Shown here piece by piece: positions 24,632 to 27,574 of a DNA stretch of 27,574 bases (position 1 is its first letter; each line of letters starts with the position of its first letter). The notes under the pieces were generated by a model. It was not told the origin of the DNA and did not search any database. It saw only the letters and a list, made by a program, of their open reading frames with translations. The position numbers and the translations under genes were made by a program. This DNA is from JAAAOZ01 sp964496595. GTDB lineage: Bacteria; Chloroflexota; Anaerolineae; B4-G1; SLSP01. The DNA lies in contig CAZCAI010000055.1 of assembly GCA_964496595.1 (NCBI GenBank), positions 1-27,574 of the forward strand, written 5' to 3'.

Positions 24632-25402
24632 ATGAAGAGGATCAAAGTGACCAACGGCACAACGTTAGATCGACTGGAATATTATCGCGCGGAATACGCG
24701 GCCCGGGTGATGGACTGGACGCCGGCCACGGCCCGCTATGAGCGCCGAGCAACGGCCCTGCTAAGCTCGACGACGTGCGTGTTGGATTTGGGCTGCGGGC
24801 GCGGCGGGATCTCAGAGCGACTGCACACGCGAGGCCAGTGGTTCGGCATCGACCCGGATGGCGCGTCGGTGCGGGAGCATCGCGTCGCCTCGCTGGCGCG
24901 CGCGCAGGCGGGCGCGGGGCGATTGCCCTTCCCGGCGGCCACTTTCGATCTGGTGGTCAGCTCCTGGGTGCTGGAGCATCTGCCCAATCCCGACGCGGTC
25001 TTTCAAGAAGTCTCGCGCGTGTTGAAACCCGGCGGGCGCTTCTTAGCGCTCACGCCCAACGCGCGGCATCCCATCCCCCGCGTCAGTCGCTGGCTGATGC
25101 GGATGGTGCGCGTGCAGCAGCGGATCGTCGCCTGGGGCTACGGACGCGCGCCCGCCGACACCTTTCCCGTCCACTACGCCGCCAACACGCCGGAGGCCAT
25201 CGAGCGGGCGGCAATGTCGGCGGGATTACGTATGGTCGCCATCACCTTAGTGGAAGATCCGTCCTACTTCGCCTGGACTTTTTGTCATCCATGGAGCTTT
25301 CGACTTCTCGCCCTCCCCATCGGCCAATGCCTGCCGCCCTTATGGAAAGTCCACCTCATCGCGGAGTATGGCAAAGCGGCCAATAAACAAAGCAGCAAAT
25401 AA
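24632..25402 (+). CDS. Class I SAM-dependent methyltransferase
   Basis: This 256-residue cytoplasmic enzyme has the type-11 methyltransferase fold: motif I VLDLGCGRGG (50-59), an acidic end of strand 2 (FGIDPDG), FDLVVSSWVLEHLPNP (motif IV region) and RVLKPGGRFLALTPN. The substrate is unknown; close relatives are often small-molecule, quinone or sugar methyltransferases. The start could be ATG 24632, whose GAGG is too close, or GTG 24647, which has GAGGA at proper spacing; the latter gives 251 residues. The last codons (KAANKQSSK) are made of A-rich sequence that continues past the stop as a short-period array, so the tail is probably recent and unconserved. Confidence 0.9.
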   Translation: MKRIKVTNGTTLDRLEYYRAEYAARVMDWTPATARYERRATALLSSTTCVLDLGCGRGGISERLHTRGQWFGIDPDGASVREHRVASLARAQAGAGRLPFPAATFDLVVSSWVLEHLPNPDAVFQEVSRVLKPGGRFLALTPNARHPIPRVSRWLMRMVRVQQRIVAWGYGRAPADTFPVHYAANTPEAIERAAMSAGLRMVAITLVEDPSYFAWTFCHPWSFRLLALPIGQCLPPLWKVHLIAEYGKAANKQSSK

Positions 25403-25435
25403 CAAACCGTCAAAGCAACAAATGAACACATCCAG

Positions 25436-25475
25436 ATTCGCTGATTCGTTCATTCGCCGAGCCGCTGATTCTCAA
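25436..25475. repeat. 8-nt-period array
   Basis: Five octamers fit in a row, with ATTCGCTG, ATTCGTTC and ATTCGCCG clearest. It lies in the 214-bp gap after the methyltransferase gene, which contains no gene. Confidence 0.6.
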
Positions 25476-25526
25476 AGAGTTACCGCATAGCATCGCCGTA
25501 GTGCACACAAAGACTCCCATATATTT

Positions 25527-25598
25527 TCCTATTTACTCATTTGTTCATTTGCCTATTTGCCCATTTGTTGATTTGTTGATTTGTTGATTTGTCTATTT
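25527..25598. repeat. 8-nt-period array
   Basis: Nine octamers fit without a gap; three successive units are GTTGATTT and the rest differ by one to three bases (GCCTATTT, GCCCATTT). The array ends just before the Shine-Dalgarno of the next gene. Confidence 0.8.
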
Positions 25599-25616
25599 TT
25601 TAGAGGAGTGACCTAA

Positions 25617-26483
25617 ATGGATAGAGATCCAGTTCTTGTCGGAGGCGCGGAGGGGTTCCCCATCGAGTTGGTGCTGCTCTTCTTCATCGTCATCGGCATC
25701 ATCGCCTTGACCTTCTGGCTCAGCCGGGCGTTGGGGAAGCGCGCGGGCGAAAAGAGCCGCGCGGCGCGGCGCGAGGCTATCACAGCGGAGGCGAGCGCGC
25801 GACCGCCGGGGCTGCTGCGTCTCGATCACGCGGGGGGAGAATGGCGCATCTACGTGAACGGGGAGCGCTACCCGTCGCTGGACGCGGTGCCCGATCCCGA
25901 CACGCGCGAGGAGGTCGTCGCCGGCTTGCGGCAGTTGGTGCTCTTCTCACGCGAGTACGTCAAGAAGCATCCACCTGCGAAGCAGGAGAAAAAGACCGCC
26001 TCAGTCCAGAAGCCGCCAACGCCGCCAGCGAAGCCAAAACAAGCGCCGCCCCCCTCGCCAACGCCCGCCGAGCCGACAAGCGCCCCACCCTCGACGCAAC
26101 AACCGCCGTCGTCTGCCGAGAAGCAACCGGGGCAACTCGCGCCGGAGCAAGCGGCGGAGGCCTTGCGTCGCCTGGAAGCGATCAAGGCCCGCGCCAGGCG
26201 CCGCGCCGAAAGCCAGAAAGGACAGCCGCAACTATCCGCGACGTCAGGACTCGCCTCGATGATGCCGCGCATCGATTTGGCGCACGAAATCGGCGCCATC
26301 GTCGATGAGATGCAAGCGCAGGTACCCCAATTGCAGGAGCGCTCCATCCGACTGCACAACACCGCCTCCGGCGGCATCCAATTCGCCATCGACGGCATCG
26401 TCTACGAGGACGTCAACGACATCCCCGACGAGCTGGTGCGGAAGCTCATCAAGGCCGCCACGCGGGAGTGGGAGCGGCGGTGA
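25617..26483 (+). CDS. Membrane-anchored protein with duplicated small domain, unknown function
   Basis: This 288-residue protein starts at ATG 25617 with GAGGAG upstream. Residues 13-37 are one hydrophobic helix, followed by basic residues (GKRAGEKSRAARR), so the rest is probably cytoplasmic. A small domain at about 67-110 (LRLDHAGGEWRIYVNG, then Y-x5-VPD) is echoed at the C-terminus, about 244-285 (IRLHNTASGGIQFAIDG, then Y-x5-IPD). Between them is a Pro/Lys/Ala/Gln-rich linker (about 118-180) and a charged helix with ARARRRAES. I recognise no named family. The repeated unit resembles two paired strands plus a helix. It ends 39 bp before the ATPase gene, and the two are probably co-transcribed. 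Confidence 0.82.
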   Translation: MDRDPVLVGGAEGFPIELVLLFFIVIGIIALTFWLSRALGKRAGEKSRAARREAITAEASARPPGLLRLDHAGGEWRIYVNGERYPSLDAVPDPDTREEVVAGLRQLVLFSREYVKKHPPAKQEKKTASVQKPPTPPAKPKQAPPPSPTPAEPTSAPPSTQQPPSSAEKQPGQLAPEQAAEALRRLEAIKARARRRAESQKGQPQLSATSGLASMMPRIDLAHEIGAIVDEMQAQVPQLQERSIRLHNTASGGIQFAIDGIVYEDVNDIPDELVRKLIKAATREWERR

Positions 26484-26522
26484 GGGAGCTTCAACGTGTC
26501 ACTGAGGTAAAATAAGGAGTCG

Positions 26523-27574
26523 ATGATGCCATTTCCCATCAATCCCTACGTAGCAGGCAACCCCGTTGGCGATAGCCCCGCCTTTATCGGGCGGGCGGAC
26601 GTATGGCGGGAGACCGTGCGCGTGTTGCGCCGCCCACAGGACAACGCGCTCGTGCTCTTTGGGCAGCGGCGCATCGGCAAGACCTCGGTGCTGCAATACT
26701 TAGAAGCCCATCTGCGAGATAAGGGAGCGTACCTGCCCGTCTACTTCGATCTCCAGGACAAGGCCGAATGGCCGCTGGAGCGCGTGCTGCGCGCGCTGGT
26801 CCAAGAAATTGCCTTCCGGGTCGGTATCCCGGCGCCCGCTTGGGATGAAGCGACCGATGTGAGTGCCGCTTTCTTGACGTGGCTATCGGAGGCCTTGGAC
26901 GCCCTGCCCAGTGTTCTCCCTCCTAATGGGGGGGAGTTAGAGGGGGGTATATCCCTGGTTCTGCTCTTCGATGAGTTCGACGTATTAGCCGATCCCAAAG
27001 GAGAGCAGGCCGCGGGTTCCTTTTTCCCTTACCTGCGCCAACTGATGGCCCAGGATCGCGCGCGCTTGCAGTTTGTCTTCGTCATCGGGCGCAACGTCGA
27101 CGATCTTGACACCATCGCGCTTTCGCTCTTCAAGGGGACGCCCTACCGGCGCGTCTCGCTGTTGAGCAAAAACGAGACCGCCAAGCTGGTGCGCCTCTCC
27201 GAGGCCAACGAGACGCTCCGCTGGCCCAAAGAAGCGGTCGCGCGCGTGTGGGATTTGACCAATGGTCATCCCTTCCTCACCCAGCAGCTCTGTTCACACA
27301 CCTGGGAGCGTCTGTACGCTGAGAATCCCGATGGCACACCCACCGTCTCACCCGCAGACGTAGACGCCGTGGTGAATGACGCGCTGGAAGCCAGCCGCAA
27401 CACACTGGAATGGCTGTGGGACGGCCTCGGCCCGGCGGAGCGCGTGGTCGCTTCTGGATTAGCGGAAGCCGGTCCTGGCCCGATTACGCAAACGCAGTTG
27501 GAGCAGGTCTTGCAGGAGAGCGGCGTGCGCGTCATCATCCGCGAGCTACAAAACGCCCCGCAGCTTTTACAGGA
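26523..27574 (+). CDS. AAA/STAND-like P-loop ATPase (3' end outside window)
   Basis: At least 350 residues are visible. ATG 26523 and ATG 26526 are adjacent; AAGGAG at 26514-26519 is better placed for the second. The N-terminus NPYVAGNPV followed by FIGRADVWRE is typical of an ATPase group common in Chloroflexota and cyanobacteria. Walker A is GQRRIGKTS (G47 to S55, K53) and Walker B is LVLLFDEFD (D150, E151). A sensor-like FVFVIGRN and a NGHPFLTQQLC helical lid follow. STAND relatives carry C-terminal repeats that would lie outside the window. Residues about 131-143 (just before Walker B) are encoded by an unusually G/C-homopolymeric stretch that looks like an in-frame insertion. Cellular role unknown; signalling or defence are possible but unsupported. 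Confidence 0.88.
   Translation, partial: MMPFPINPYVAGNPVGDSPAFIGRADVWRETVRVLRRPQDNALVLFGQRRIGKTSVLQYLEAHLRDKGAYLPVYFDLQDKAEWPLERVLRALVQEIAFRVGIPAPAWDEATDVSAAFLTWLSEALDALPSVLPPNGGELEGGISLVLLFDEFDVLADPKGEQAAGSFFPYLRQLMAQDRARLQFVFVIGRNVDDLDTIALSLFKGTPYRRVSLLSKNETAKLVRLSEANETLRWPKEAVARVWDLTNGHPFLTQQLCSHTWERLYAENPDGTPTVSPADVDAVVNDALEASRNTLEWLWDGLGPAERVVASGLAEAGPGPITQTQLEQVLQESGVRVIIRELQNAPQLLQ

Overview
The window looks like a contig from a moderately GC-rich member of the Chloroflexota, probably Anaerolineae or a neighbouring class. This is inferred from protein style and gene company (two-component propeller kinases, B-box membrane proteins, NuoE/NuoF-like modules with DRTGG proteins), not from a marker gene. 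All confident genes from the left edge to about 24.1 kb are on the minus strand; the three genes from 24.6 kb to the right edge are on the plus strand. The two genes at the window edges are cut off. A run of 100 N at 12677-12776 is an assembly gap inside a tandem repeat.

Left part (1-7.5 kb): a giant secreted modular protein (at least 2,021 residues, C-terminus outside the window) built from two LamG/DUF8202-like modules, a seven-repeat propeller, at least seven Ig-like domains and a PKD domain. Upstream of it lies a small receiver-like protein followed by two intrinsic terminators. A gene-poor 700-bp stretch then holds a terminator and a hairpin-rich, MITE-like element with terminal inverted repeats and a 7-bp flanking direct repeat.

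Middle (7.5-12.6 kb): one 1,712-residue protein combines periplasmic sensor (14 propeller repeats and Y_Y_Y), membrane helix, three PAS domains, NarL-type kinase, receiver and LuxR-type DNA-binding domain, so a whole two-component pathway is on one chain.

Redox operon (13-19.3 kb): in order of transcription, DRTGG protein, CBS-pair plus GHKL ATPase, DRTGG protein, PHP phosphoesterase, NuoE-like [2Fe-2S] protein, stand-alone GHKL ATPase, HndB-like [2Fe-2S] protein, and HndC/NuoF-like flavoprotein. This is the accessory and diaphorase set found around NAD(P)-linked [FeFe]-hydrogenases, but no catalytic hydrogenase subunit follows. The large subunit has an N-terminal thioredoxin-like domain with no cysteines.

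Upstream on the same strand (19.3-24.2 kb): a PPC/DUF296 protein, a glycosyltransferase, a B-box zinc-finger membrane protein, NAD kinase and histidyl-tRNA synthetase. hisS has a clear sigma-70-type promoter and a hairpin-containing leader. The plus-strand genes at the right are a SAM methyltransferase, a membrane-anchored protein with a duplicated domain, and a truncated AAA/STAND-like ATPase.

The intergenic DNA is unusual. Many gaps carry short degenerate arrays with 7- or 8-nt period, two gene starts have 12-bp in-frame duplications that contain the Shine-Dalgarno core, and a ~65-bp hairpin repeat occurs twice. I saw no tRNA, rRNA or CRISPR array.
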